A stretch of DNA of 64,000 nucleotides, from contig NZ_CP061320.1 of assembly GCF_018688495.1 (NCBI RefSeq), forward strand, positions 158,586-222,585. Reading direction: 5' to 3'. This document shows positions 9,666 to 18,144 of this stretch, one piece after another; position 1 is the stretch's first letter, and each line of letters begins with the position of its first letter. This DNA is from Polynucleobacter sp. Adler-ghost. GTDB taxonomy: Bacteria > Pseudomonadota > Gammaproteobacteria > Burkholderiales > Burkholderiaceae. A model generated the notes under the pieces. It was given only the letters and a program-made list of their open reading frames with translations, searched no databases and was not told the DNA's origin. The position numbers were made by a program, and so were the translations under genes.

Positions 9666-10736
9666 CTAATGCCAAGTACCAAGCTCAGCATCTAGCGATA
9701 GCTGATCAATTAAGCCGGACTTTAGTAATTGCATTCCTGCTGAGTGAATATCTAGAGCTTTAGCTGACTCAAACAACTGTTTTTCTCCCAAGACCTCATG
9801 TATGCCAATGCGACCAAAGTAGCCAGATCCCTTACAAAGCTTACAAGGCACCTCATTTAGAATGAGATTGCAATGATTGCAGCGTTTACGAATTAATCTT
9901 TGAGAGCTGACGCAAAGAAGGCAAGATTCAATAGATTCTTGATCTATACCGAGGCTTTTAAGTCGGCTTAATGCACCAATGGCATTGCGTGTATGAAGGG
10001 TACTTAAAACCAAATGCCCTGTTTGTGCCGCTTGAATAGCAAGCTGTGCGCTGGCTGCATCCCGTATTTCACCAATCATGATGACATCCGGATCTTGGCG
10101 CAAGAGTGCGCGAATAATAGTTGGAAAATCAAGCCCTGCTTTTGGGTGATAGGCCACTTGATTTATTCCGGGTAGCCTGATTTCAATAGGATCTTCAACC
10201 GAGCAAATATTGCGTTGCACGTGATTCAATGAGCTCAAACAGCTGTACAAGGTTCGTGTCTTGCCGCTTCCAGTAGGTCCTGTTACCAGAATCAATCCAT
10301 TAGTTTGGCTAATCGCCTCTTGGACTATTTCTAGCTGCTCCGGGAGTAAGCCAATTTGATCTAAGGCTAAATCTTCTAAGCAGCTAGGCAAAATACGTAC
10401 TACTGCCTTTTCACCATGCAAGGTGGGAAGAATGGATACTCGGCAATCAATATTGGGTTTGCTAAAGTTATAGCCAATCACAAGACGCCCATCTTGAGGT
10501 AGACGTTTTTCTGCAATATCAAGACGCGCCAATATTTTGATGCGCGTAATTAGACGTTCATGAAAATCAATAGGGTATTGGTTTTGTAGGGTGAGAAGGC
10601 CATCTATTCTCATGCGTACTACAGTTTCTTGAGATCTCGCCTCAATATGAATATCCGTAGCACGATTATTTAATGCATTAACAGCGATGTCATGCCAGGT
10701 TCGAATGATGTGGGAGTCATGCAGTAGGTCACTCAA
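9666..10736 (-). CDS. pilB: Type IV pilus / type II secretion assembly ATPase, short PilB/GspE form
   Basis: Hexameric traffic ATPase powering pilus or pseudopilus assembly. Visible motifs are Walker A GPTGSGKT (residues 153-160), the Asp-box region SVEDPIE, Walker B DPDVIMIGEIRD, the His box GHLVLSTLHTRNA, and a zinc Cys4 (residues 286, 289, 298, 301). At 356 residues it starts almost directly at the N2D domain and lacks the ~200-residue N-terminal MshEN-type domain of full-length PilB. The Cys4 loop is also compressed, with eight residues between pairs. The start is TTG, overlapping the upstream CNNM gene stop by 4 bp (TTGA), so the reduction is not caused by a mis-set start. Confidence 0.88.
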   Translation of the reverse strand: MSDLLHDSHIIRTWHDIAVNALNNRATDIHIEARSQETVVRMRIDGLLTLQNQYPIDFHERLITRIKILARLDIAEKRLPQDGRLVIGYNFSKPNIDCRVSILPTLHGEKAVVRILPSCLEDLALDQIGLLPEQLEIVQEAISQTNGLILVTGPTGSGKTRTLYSCLSSLNHVQRNICSVEDPIEIRLPGINQVAYHPKAGLDFPTIIRALLRQDPDVIMIGEIRDAASAQLAIQAAQTGHLVLSTLHTRNAIGALSRLKSLGIDQESIESCLLCVSSQRLIRKRCNHCNLILNEVPCKLCKGSGYFGRIGIHEVLGEKQLFESAKALDIHSAGMQLLKSGLIDQLSLDAELGTWH

Positions 10737-12022
10737 TCTTGGTTCGGCTGAGCAAGGGGTTGGTATAGCTTCACTGTTTTCACGCCATGCTCATCAAACT
10801 GTACGATTTCCATCACCACGCCAGCAATTCGAATGCTGACATCGTAATCAGGAATGGCTTCGAGCTTTTCTAGGATAAGCCCATTTAAGGTGCGCGGCCC
10901 ATCGAGCGGGAGATCCAATTTCAGAAGACGATTTAAGTCTCGTAATGAGGCAGTGCCGCTAGCAAGGTAAGTGCCATCGGTAAGCCAATGAGGATCATGA
11001 GAAAGATTAGAAAAAGAGGTGGTGAACTCACCAATAAGTTCTTCAACAATATCTTCAAAAGTGACTAGACCTAGGACTTCGCCATATTCATTTACTACTA
11101 AGCTTAAGCGTTGTTGGTTATCTTGAAAAAATTGCATCTGCTGTAGAACGGGCGTACCACTAGGAATGAAATAGGGCTCATTGAGTAGGGATCTGAAGTC
11201 TTCATGATGAAGTTCTGCATTACCTAGTAATGAGAGTGCTTTTTTCACAGATAGAATTCCAACGATGCGCTCAGAGTCGCCATCGCATACTGGAAGTTTG
11301 TTGTGATAGCAGGTTTCTAATTGCTCGATCACCTCCTCAATAGGGCGAGAAAGATCAAGTACTTCGATTTTGGAGCGCGGCGTCATCACATCATCAACCA
11401 AAATATTTTCAAGATTGAAAAGATTTAACAAAATATTGCGATGATGTGCAGAAACAAATCGATTGGATTCTAGAACTAAGCTACGTAATTCTTCTTTACT
11501 CATGACCCCGTTATCAGTCGATGCTTGTAATCCTGAAACCTTCATCAATCCCGATACAAAGCTATTAATGAACCAGAGTAGTGGCTTGAGTGCAAAAGTG
11601 AGGGGCAGAATGAACCAGCCAACATTACTTGCAATTTTTTCTGGAAAAGCAGCACCGATTACTTTCGGAGTGATTTCGCTAAAAATAATGATGAGTAGTG
11701 CAACAGCCAATGTAGCAATAGATAACACTAGGCCGCTATCACCAAAAATATGTAAAGCAATACCAGTGACTAAAATTGGTAGGATGGTATTGATGAGGTT
11801 ATTGGATATCAGTAATACTGAAAGCAGTGAATCCATCCGCTTTAATAGTCGTTCGGCAAGCGCAGCTCCAGCATTACCACCCTGAGCCATAGCCCGCAGA
11901 CGATGACGATTGGACGAAAGCATGCTGGTTTCGGCCATAGAAAAGAAACCAGATAGTGCGAGTAAGAATAGGACTAATGCGACTTGGCCAATAAAAGGCC
12001 AATCATCAAAAAAAGTGTCCAT
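10733..12022 (-). CDS. CNNM / HlyC-CorC family membrane transporter-like protein
   Basis: A 429-residue protein with an N-terminal DUF21 (CNNM) membrane domain of three or four helices to about residue 190, a CBS-domain pair (DVMTPRSKIEVL... and LVTFEDIVEELIGE...), and a C-terminal CorC_HlyC domain. The family is linked to magnesium or cobalt efflux and was earlier misnamed hemolysin. The transported ion cannot be read from the sequence. The motif EITPKVIGAAFPEKIA lies in the CNNM core. It is the first gene of the reverse series leading into pilB, with a 4 bp overlap, although the functional link to pili is unclear. In E. coli yfjD/ypjD-type genes sit near ffh; here the two are not adjacent. 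Confidence 0.9.
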   Translation of the reverse strand: MDTFFDDWPFIGQVALVLFLLALSGFFSMAETSMLSSNRHRLRAMAQGGNAGAALAERLLKRMDSLLSVLLISNNLINTILPILVTGIALHIFGDSGLVLSIATLAVALLIIIFSEITPKVIGAAFPEKIASNVGWFILPLTFALKPLLWFINSFVSGLMKVSGLQASTDNGVMSKEELRSLVLESNRFVSAHHRNILLNLFNLENILVDDVMTPRSKIEVLDLSRPIEEVIEQLETCYHNKLPVCDGDSERIVGILSVKKALSLLGNAELHHEDFRSLLNEPYFIPSGTPVLQQMQFFQDNQQRLSLVVNEYGEVLGLVTFEDIVEELIGEFTTSFSNLSHDPHWLTDGTYLASGTASLRDLNRLLKLDLPLDGPRTLNGLILEKLEAIPDYDVSIRIAGVVMEIVQFDEHGVKTVKLYQPLAQPNQD

Positions 12023-12139
12023 CAGTTATGCCTGCAAAGAATAAGGAACAACCAATATAGCAAAGTGCTATTTCACTAGCTATAGCTATATCGGAATCCC
12101 GTATGAATTTATCCCTCAATCTGTGTCAGAATCTTCTGC

Positions 12140-12634
12140 ATGTCTACCCTTGGATCAGTCGAGTATTGCGTTATATCCGCCCCTTTTGGGCGTTTAGGCG
12201 TGCAAACAGAGTTAGTGGATGGGAGTTTGATGATCTCAAAAATCGATTACCTCCCTCCAGAAGCTGCCTTGATTCCGCCGGGAAATGCGTTGGCGAGAGC
12301 TTTCTCAAAGCAGTGCGCTCAGTACTTCAATAATGCTTTATCCATATTTGATGTTCCGCTCAAGCCTGCCGGAACTGCTCATCAGCAAAAAGTTTGGAAT
12401 GCCACTCTAGGTATTGGGGTGGGAAAGACAATCACCTATGGTGAGATTGCAAAACAGATTAAAAGTGGGCCTCGTGCAGTTGGGACTGCTTGCGGCGCCA
12501 ATCCTTACCCTTTAGTTACCCCATGCCATAGAGTAGTTTCTGCACAAGGTCTTGGGGGTTTTATGAAAGAAGATAGCCCAGGTTTTTATCGCCAGATCAA
12601 AATTTGGCTCTTAAAGCATGAGGGCGCGCTCTAA
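12140..12634 (+). CDS. ogt: Methylated-DNA--[protein]-cysteine S-methyltransferase
   Basis: A suicide repair protein that takes the methyl group from O6-methylguanine. The 164 residues include the active-site motif PCHR with Cys at about residue 129, preceded by the helix-turn-helix region ITYGEIAKQIKSGPRAVGTACGANPYPLV. The usual glycine-rich GGLxxK after the active site appears as a diverged LGGFMKED. The N-terminal domain is short, as in Ogt-type proteins. The ATG at 12140 is the first reasonable start. The 3' end overlaps the convergent squalene synthase gene by 4 bp. Confidence 0.9.
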   Translation: MSTLGSVEYCVISAPFGRLGVQTELVDGSLMISKIDYLPPEAALIPPGNALARAFSKQCAQYFNNALSIFDVPLKPAGTAHQQKVWNATLGIGVGKTITYGEIAKQIKSGPRAVGTACGANPYPLVTPCHRVVSAQGLGGFMKEDSPGFYRQIKIWLLKHEGAL

Positions 12635-13608
12635 CAACTCTTTGCCGAGAGTTTTCTGAGTTGCTGAGATGCTGCGTAAAAGAATGATTTCATCAGGAGT
12701 GCATTCCCGGCTGCAATCTTTGTGAAGGCATAGAAAATCCAAACGGAATTTCTAGAAAGTTTTACCTCAGACTGATTGCTAAATTCTTTTCCACGAGCAA
12801 TTTTTTCTAGCGTCATGACCGCAAGCCCAAAGGCTAGGAAGCAGAAGCGTCTCATGCCAATTTCATTCTCTGGAAGCAAAATAATGTAGCTCATGGAGTT
12901 TTGAAGTTTTTCGTAGGCAAGCTTTAGGAGCTCTAATTGGCTCATCTGCGCTGGTTTCCAAGAGACGCCACGTGCATGATCTGCTGGTGAGTCTTTCAGA
13001 ATATTGGTCATTTGCAAGGCTTGACCAAAAGCGATGGCTAACTGCTCATGACCTTGAATGCGTTTTGCAAACTCCGGGGAATAATGACTAAAGATGTCTG
13101 TCAGCAACTCTCCCACTACGCCAGCTACTACATAGCAATACTCTTCAAATTCTGCGAGGTCTTTTAGTCCTGCTTGCGTTTGTCGATTATGAAAATGGGA
13201 CATACCATCAGACATAATCGAAACACAACGGTTAATGGCCGCCTGATCCTTATCTGGGAAAGTATGCAGAATGCGCAGAACAGTAGGGGTGTGCCTAATT
13301 AAATCTAGCTCATCAACATTGGAGTAGCCCTTTAGAGCATCCAGACAAGGACCTACAAATGACGCTACTGGAATAGTCCCTAGCGTTGCCTCCAAAAATA
13401 GCTTAGATAAGCGCTGCTTTTCTGCTGGAACGAGATCGGTGGCATCTTCGATCGTGTCGACAATGCGGCACAGTAAGTAGGTGTTACCAACTACTGCTTC
13501 AATCGCTGGCGGCAAGAGAGGAATTGTGAGCGCAAAAGTGCGTGATACAGAACCCAAAATCGCTTTTTGATAGGCTAAATCGCTATCGGGGTTCTCTTTA
13601 GGGTGCAT
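12631..13608 (-). CDS. Squalene/phytoene synthase family prenyltransferase
   Basis: A trans-isoprenyl diphosphate synthase that condenses two prenyl diphosphates head to head. The first Asp-rich motif is DTIED, about residues 51-55 from the chosen start. The second is the variant NILKDSPADHARG, and EEYCYVVAGVVGELLTDIF is the substrate-binding helix between them. SVSRTFALTIPLLP near the N-terminus is typical. The motifs resemble the squalene synthase branch (eukaryote-like FDFT and HpnC/D relatives) more than phytoene synthase. I chose the ATG at 13608 with AGGGG upstream; a GTG at 13620 is also open. No hopanoid or carotenoid genes flank it, so the product is uncertain. Confidence 0.85.
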   Translation of the reverse strand: MHPKENPDSDLAYQKAILGSVSRTFALTIPLLPPAIEAVVGNTYLLCRIVDTIEDATDLVPAEKQRLSKLFLEATLGTIPVASFVGPCLDALKGYSNVDELDLIRHTPTVLRILHTFPDKDQAAINRCVSIMSDGMSHFHNRQTQAGLKDLAEFEEYCYVVAGVVGELLTDIFSHYSPEFAKRIQGHEQLAIAFGQALQMTNILKDSPADHARGVSWKPAQMSQLELLKLAYEKLQNSMSYIILLPENEIGMRRFCFLAFGLAVMTLEKIARGKEFSNQSEVKLSRNSVWIFYAFTKIAAGNALLMKSFFYAASQQLRKLSAKSC

Positions 13609-13728
13609 GGCGGAATTCACCCCTGAATTATGTCAGACCAGCATGCCCAAATTTAGCCCCAGTTGGTTAAATGGCATAAGTAACAAAGCCATATAATTTG
13701 TGCAAATTCCAGGAGGAGAAATTAGGCG

Positions 13729-15162
13729 ATGTTGATTTGGTTTGTCATCATCTATTGGGTGGTTTCTGTAGGTATTGGCCTATGGGCTGCGCTACGAGTC
13801 AAAAACACTGCTGACTTTGCTGCAGCGGGTCATAGCCTTCCTTTACCTATTGTTACCGCCACCGTATTTGCTACTTGGTTTGGCTCCGAGGCAGTTTTAG
13901 GTATTCCTGCAACCTTCTTAAAAGAGGGTTTGGGGGGAATCGTATCTGACCCCTTTGGCTCATCTTTATGCCTCATATTAGTGGGCCTGTTTTTTGCTCG
14001 TCACCTCTATAACCGTCGCATGCTCACTATTGGTGATTTCTTTGGAGAGAAATACGGTCGTACCGTTGAAGTACTGGTTACGCTTTGCATTGTAATTTCA
14101 TATTTAGGGTGGGTTTCAGCTCAAATTAAAGCTCTCGGACTAGTTTTTAATGTAGTTTCCGACGGCAGTATTACGCAAACTGCTGGCATGTTAATTGGTG
14201 CTGGAAGTGTGCTGATTTATACATTGTTTGGTGGTATGTGGTCGGTAGCAATAACCGATTTCATTCAAATGATCATTATTGTGGTGGGCATGCTCTACAT
14301 TGGTGGGGAGATGACAACCCAAGCGGGTGGGGTGGGTATAGTTTTTGATCATGCGCTTGCAGCGGGCCAATTTTCTAATTTTTGGCCTGATATGAACCTA
14401 GCCTCCATTCTGGGTTTTACTGCTGCTTTGTGCACCATGATGCTAGGTTCCATTCCGCAGCAAGATGTCTTTCAGCGGATTACCTCATCTAAGAACGTCA
14501 ATATTGCCGTTCAGGCTGCCTTGTTAGGTGGGGTCTTGTATTTCGTATTTGCCTTTGTGCCGCTATACCTAGCTTATTCAGCAACCATTATTAGCCCTGA
14601 TTTGGTAAAGCAGTACATAGATGCTGATCCACAAATGATTTTGCCTAAACTCATTCTGAATCATGCTCCACTGATTGCGCAGGTGATGTTTTTTGGCGCC
14701 TTGCTATCGGCAATTAAGAGTTGTGCCAGTGCGACTTTGTTGGCACCCTCTGTCACTTTCGCTGAAAATATCATGCGGGGTTTTTATAAGCACTTATCTG
14801 ATCGAGACTTGCTGAAGATTATGCGAATCACCGTACTATGCTTCACAGTGGCGGTAACCTTTTTTGCAATTAATTCAGAGCTATCTATTTTTAAGATGGT
14901 TGAAAATGCCTACAAGATCACGCTAGTAGCGGCTTTTGTGCCCTTGGCATTTGGTGTGTATTGGTCAAGAGCAAATTCTTTGGGCGGATTGTTGGCTGTT
15001 TTAGGGGGTTTAGCGACTTGGATTAGCTGTGAAATCATGGCCCCGACAGCAATCCTGCCCCCTCAATTGGCTGGTCTTTTAGTCAGTATTGCCGGCATGC
15101 TATTGGGCGGATTGATAGCAAGGCCGGGGCCAATAGTAAGCTCAGGCGCATTGGATAAGTAG
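13729..15162 (+). CDS. Sodium:solute symporter family protein
   Basis: A 477-residue polytopic protein with about 13 hydrophobic segments and the SSS-family layout. Recognisable blocks are an N-terminal WFVIIYWVVSVGIGLWAA helix, GDFFGEKYGR, YTLFGGMWSVAITDFIQMIIIV, and GSIPQQDVFQRITSSKN. It should couple sodium entry to uptake of an organic solute; the substrate is not readable. A strong ribosome binding site (AGGAGGAG) precedes the ATG by 9 bases. A TATAAT lies at 13692-13697, but no good -35 is seen. It is followed 82 bp later by the ketopantoate-reductase-like gene on the same strand. Confidence 0.9.
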   Translation: MLIWFVIIYWVVSVGIGLWAALRVKNTADFAAAGHSLPLPIVTATVFATWFGSEAVLGIPATFLKEGLGGIVSDPFGSSLCLILVGLFFARHLYNRRMLTIGDFFGEKYGRTVEVLVTLCIVISYLGWVSAQIKALGLVFNVVSDGSITQTAGMLIGAGSVLIYTLFGGMWSVAITDFIQMIIIVVGMLYIGGEMTTQAGGVGIVFDHALAAGQFSNFWPDMNLASILGFTAALCTMMLGSIPQQDVFQRITSSKNVNIAVQAALLGGVLYFVFAFVPLYLAYSATIISPDLVKQYIDADPQMILPKLILNHAPLIAQVMFFGALLSAIKSCASATLLAPSVTFAENIMRGFYKHLSDRDLLKIMRITVLCFTVAVTFFAINSELSIFKMVENAYKITLVAAFVPLAFGVYWSRANSLGGLLAVLGGLATWISCEIMAPTAILPPQLAGLLVSIAGMLLGGLIARPGPIVSSGALDK

Positions 15163-15244
15163 GACCTCAATATTTTATTGCACCCCTAAATGTTCTCCTC
15201 TAATATGAGATTAATTCAAAATTTCTTATCTTTATGGGGTTCCT

Positions 15245-16264
15245 ATGAAAATCTGTGTGATCGGTGGAGGGGGTGCGATTGGCGGCTATCTTGCTGTCAT
15301 GTTGGCGCGGGCCGGTAATGAAGTTACGGTAGTTGCGCGTGGCGCCACCTTGGCGGCAATCAAAGAGCGTGGGCTTGCATTAATTATGGATGACCAACCT
15401 GAGCCTTTAGTAGCGCAGGTAAAAGCAGTTGAAAAAATCCGGGATGTAGAAACACCTGACGTAGTGATCTTGGCGGTAAAAGCCCATCAGGTTGAGCCAG
15501 TCATTGAAGATCTTGCCGCAATCATGGGCCCGGAAACCATTTTAATTCCAATGCAAAACGGAATTCCTTGGTGGTACTTCCAGAAATTAGGCGGCGATTA
15601 TCAGGATCATTCTGTTGAAACGGTTGATGCGGGCGGCCTTGCTAAAAATGCAATCAATCCCAATAATATTATTGGTTGCGTAGTGTATCCAGCAACCTTT
15701 ACACAAGCTCCTGGCGTGATTCGTCACGTTGAAGGTAACCGTTTCCCATTGGGCGAGTTGGACGGTAAGCAAACTGAGCGTATTCAGAAGATATCTGAAA
15801 TGATGACAACTGCTGGATTTAAGTCACCCATCTTAGAAGATATTCGCTCTGAGATTTGGTTGAAATTATGGGGCAATATGACTTTCAATCCGATTAGTTC
15901 TCTAACGCATGGAACATTGGAGGGCATTTGCCAATATCCGCTCACTAAAGAACTGGCTCGCAATATGATGGCTGAAGCACAAACCATTGCCGAGAAGTTG
16001 GGTGTCACTTTCCGCGTGGATATTGAACGTCGTATTGCTGGCGCAGAAAAAGTTGGCAAACACAAGACCTCGATGTTGCAGGATTTGGAAGCCGGCCGTA
16101 GCTTGGAAATTGATGCCTTATTAGGCTCTGTAATTGAGCTTGGCCAGATTACTAAAATACCAACACCATGCCTCAATACGGTCTTTGCTTTAACAAAGTA
16201 CCTTGATGAAAATGTTCAAGCCTCTAAAGGTAGCTTGGCATTGCCATCTGTTTCTGGCTATTAA
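15245..16264 (+). CDS. 2-dehydropantoate 2-reductase family (PanE/ApbA-like)
   Basis: An NAD(P)-dependent reductase of 339 residues. The N-terminal Rossmann fold starts with CVIGGGGAIGGYLAVMLARAG and continues with VVILAVKAHQVEPVIEDL and the PMQNGIPWW loop. The C-terminal ApbA_C domain includes EIWLKLWGNMTFNPISSLTHGTLEGI and the catalytic-region HKTSMLQDLEAGRSLEIDALLGSV. True PanE makes pantoate for CoA, but many Burkholderiales carry paralogues of unknown substrate, and the catabolic-looking neighbours suggest this may be one. A strong terminator follows 46 bp after the stop. Confidence 0.85.
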   Translation: MKICVIGGGGAIGGYLAVMLARAGNEVTVVARGATLAAIKERGLALIMDDQPEPLVAQVKAVEKIRDVETPDVVILAVKAHQVEPVIEDLAAIMGPETILIPMQNGIPWWYFQKLGGDYQDHSVETVDAGGLAKNAINPNNIIGCVVYPATFTQAPGVIRHVEGNRFPLGELDGKQTERIQKISEMMTTAGFKSPILEDIRSEIWLKLWGNMTFNPISSLTHGTLEGICQYPLTKELARNMMAEAQTIAEKLGVTFRVDIERRIAGAEKVGKHKTSMLQDLEAGRSLEIDALLGSVIELGQITKIPTPCLNTVFALTKYLDENVQASKGSLALPSVSGY

Positions 16265-16310
16265 GAATCTGCTGCATAGGTAGATTCAATACCTAGAGTA
16301 ATTGAGCATT

Positions 16311-16345
16311 AAAAACCCTCGCCGCTAAACACGGTGAGGGTTTTT
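16311..16345 (+). terminator. Intrinsic terminator after the PanE-like gene
   Basis: A 14 bp stem (AAAAACCCTCGCCG paired with CGGTGAGGGTTTTT, one G-T wobble) with a 7 nt loop, followed by TGTTTT. The A-rich left arm means it can also work for the convergent FAH-family gene that ends at 16386. Confidence 0.92.
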
Positions 16346-16385
16346 GTTTTGAGGCTTTAGTTTTTAAATCAACAGCCTTGATGAT

Positions 16386-17153
16386 TTACTCGAAGCGATT
16401 ATCTAGGCGTCCAACACCCTCAATAATGATGCTGACATTGCTTCCGGGTTTCATCGAGCCAACACCAATAGAGGTACCACAGGCGATGATGTCGCCAGCC
16501 TGCAGTGGGACATCTTGAGAAATCAAGCTGACCAATTTTGCGGGTGCAAAAATCATGTCTGCAACGGGGTAGTTCTGGCGCTCTTGGTCATTCAAGATGG
16601 TTTTAATTGTTAACTTGCTTGGATCTATATCAGTAGTGATATATGGACCAAAGACACCAAAGGTATTGAAGCTCTTAGAGCGAGTCCACTGCGCGTAGCC
16701 GGGATCGCGATTCAAAATCTCGATTGCAGTGACATCATTAATGCAGGTGTAACCAAAAATAGCATTGGCTGCTTGGGCCTCATCTGCTTCATGACAGGCT
16801 TTGCCGATAACAATACCAAGTTCACCCTCATAAACTACTTTTCCAGAGTAGGACTTGGGAGTACGAATGAGTTGATTGGCTGCCAAGAAAGAATTATTGC
16901 CTTTCAGAAAATACAAAGGCTCTACTGGCACCGCATGCTCAAGCTTGGTAACTAGTGCATGAAAGTTGTCCACCATAGCAACCATCTTGGATGGGATACA
17001 TGGGGTATCGATAGTGACATCAGATAGCTTTAATGTTTCGCCAGTAGCTTGCGGATGATTAAATAGATCACCGGTGTACACAGCGACCTGATCACCCTGT
17101 ACTTGTCCTAAGCCAGTCTTGCCTTGATGTTGAAACCTGAGCCATTGAGCCAT
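16386..17153 (-). CDS. Fumarylacetoacetate hydrolase family protein
   Basis: A 255-residue FAH-fold protein, likely a metal-dependent hydrolase, decarboxylase or hydratase acting on a 2-oxo acid or beta-diketone. The metal-binding acidic residues lie in VVYEGELGIVIGK and in the GYTCINDVTAIE block. QWTRSKSFNTFGVFGPYI and AGDIIACGTSIGVGSMKPG are typical family motifs. The substrate is not determinable; members include homoprotocatechuate pathway enzymes and oxaloacetate decarboxylases. It is divergent from the GrdB-like gene, with 55 bp between them, so the two may share a regulatory region. Confidence 0.88.
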   Translation of the reverse strand: MAQWLRFQHQGKTGLGQVQGDQVAVYTGDLFNHPQATGETLKLSDVTIDTPCIPSKMVAMVDNFHALVTKLEHAVPVEPLYFLKGNNSFLAANQLIRTPKSYSGKVVYEGELGIVIGKACHEADEAQAANAIFGYTCINDVTAIEILNRDPGYAQWTRSKSFNTFGVFGPYITTDIDPSKLTIKTILNDQERQNYPVADMIFAPAKLVSLISQDVPLQAGDIIACGTSIGVGSMKPGSNVSIIIEGVGRLDNRFE

Positions 17154-17208
17154 AATGAATCCTCCTGATGGTTAATATTTATAAGCAATATCTTACAGGG
17201 ATGAATTG

Positions 17209-18144
17209 ATGGTTAAGCATTCTGAATTACTATTTGCGCCTGAATTCGATCAGCCAGTTCGCTATATTGAGCGTACCCGTAATTACTATCTTGGCTTGGG
17301 GTATGAAACGCCGTATGTTTGGGCTCATTACACTAATGTGCCTTTTACTCCGTTGCAAAAACCTCTTAGTCAATCAACCCTCGGTTTAGTGACTACTGCC
17401 GTACCCTTTGATGCCAGTAAGGGCCCACAAGGACCTGGTGCGCCTTATAACGCTGCCGCTAAGTTTTATGACCCCTATGTATGCTCGATTGATGAGAATG
17501 TGGATCTACGTATTGCCCATGTGGGTGTTGATAGGCTCAATGCCAATATGCAGGACAGTAACTGTTGGTTTCCAATGAGTGCGGCGAAACGGGCTGTTGC
17601 AAAGAGGCGTATCCAATCTCTATCTCAGCATTTTTACGGCCTGCCAACCAATCGCAGCCAACGCCATACTCTGGAAATTGATGCGCCCTTGATTCTGAGC
17701 AAGATGCGCGCAGATCACGTGGATGTTGCTGTATTAATTCCAAATTGCCCGATTTGTCACCAAAGTCAAAGTTTATTAGCGCGTTATTTAGAGGAAGCTG
17801 GTATCCCCACGGTCATTATGGGCGCAGCGAAAGATATTGTGGAATATTGCGGTGTGCCACGCTTGCTCTTTAGCGACTTTCCGCTGGGTAATGCTGCAGC
17901 ACTCCCTGATCATGAGCAATCGCAAGACTCTAATTTTGAATTGGCTCTGCGTTTGCTGGAAAGCGCTCCAAGCGCACGTACAACGGTGCAGTCACCTTTG
18001 GTCTGGGATTCTGACCCCTCTTGGAAATTAGACTATTCCAATCTAGAGCGTCTGAGTACTGAGGAAATTGAGCATTTGCGTGATGAAGCTGAAAAGGCAC
18101 GTATTACAGCGCGTGATATCAGAATGAAAAGCGTTGGCGCTTAA
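17209..18144 (+). CDS. GrdB-like (glycine/sarcosine/betaine reductase selenoprotein B family) CxxC protein
   Basis: A 311-residue protein I recognise as related to the selenoprotein B component of glycine/betaine/proline reductases. The diagnostic segment is IPNCPICHQSQSLLARYLEEAGIPT with C180 and C183, followed by DIVEYCGVPRLLFSDFPLGN. In the catalytic selenoproteins the first position of a comparable motif is selenocysteine; here both positions are ordinary Cys codons. Clostridial reductase partners are not in the window, so a Stickland-type reaction is unlikely and the real role is unknown. ATG at 17209 is preferred, with AGGG upstream; a TTG lies one codon earlier. It overlaps the convergent ispB by 4 bp. 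Confidence 0.7.
   Translation: MVKHSELLFAPEFDQPVRYIERTRNYYLGLGYETPYVWAHYTNVPFTPLQKPLSQSTLGLVTTAVPFDASKGPQGPGAPYNAAAKFYDPYVCSIDENVDLRIAHVGVDRLNANMQDSNCWFPMSAAKRAVAKRRIQSLSQHFYGLPTNRSQRHTLEIDAPLILSKMRADHVDVAVLIPNCPICHQSQSLLARYLEEAGIPTVIMGAAKDIVEYCGVPRLLFSDFPLGNAAALPDHEQSQDSNFELALRLLESAPSARTTVQSPLVWDSDPSWKLDYSNLERLSTEEIEHLRDEAEKARITARDIRMKSVGA

Noticed and set aside
17741..17770. Selenocysteine insertion in the GrdB-like gene
   Set aside because: Both positions of the CPIC motif are ordinary TGC/TGT-type Cys codons; there is no in-frame TGA.
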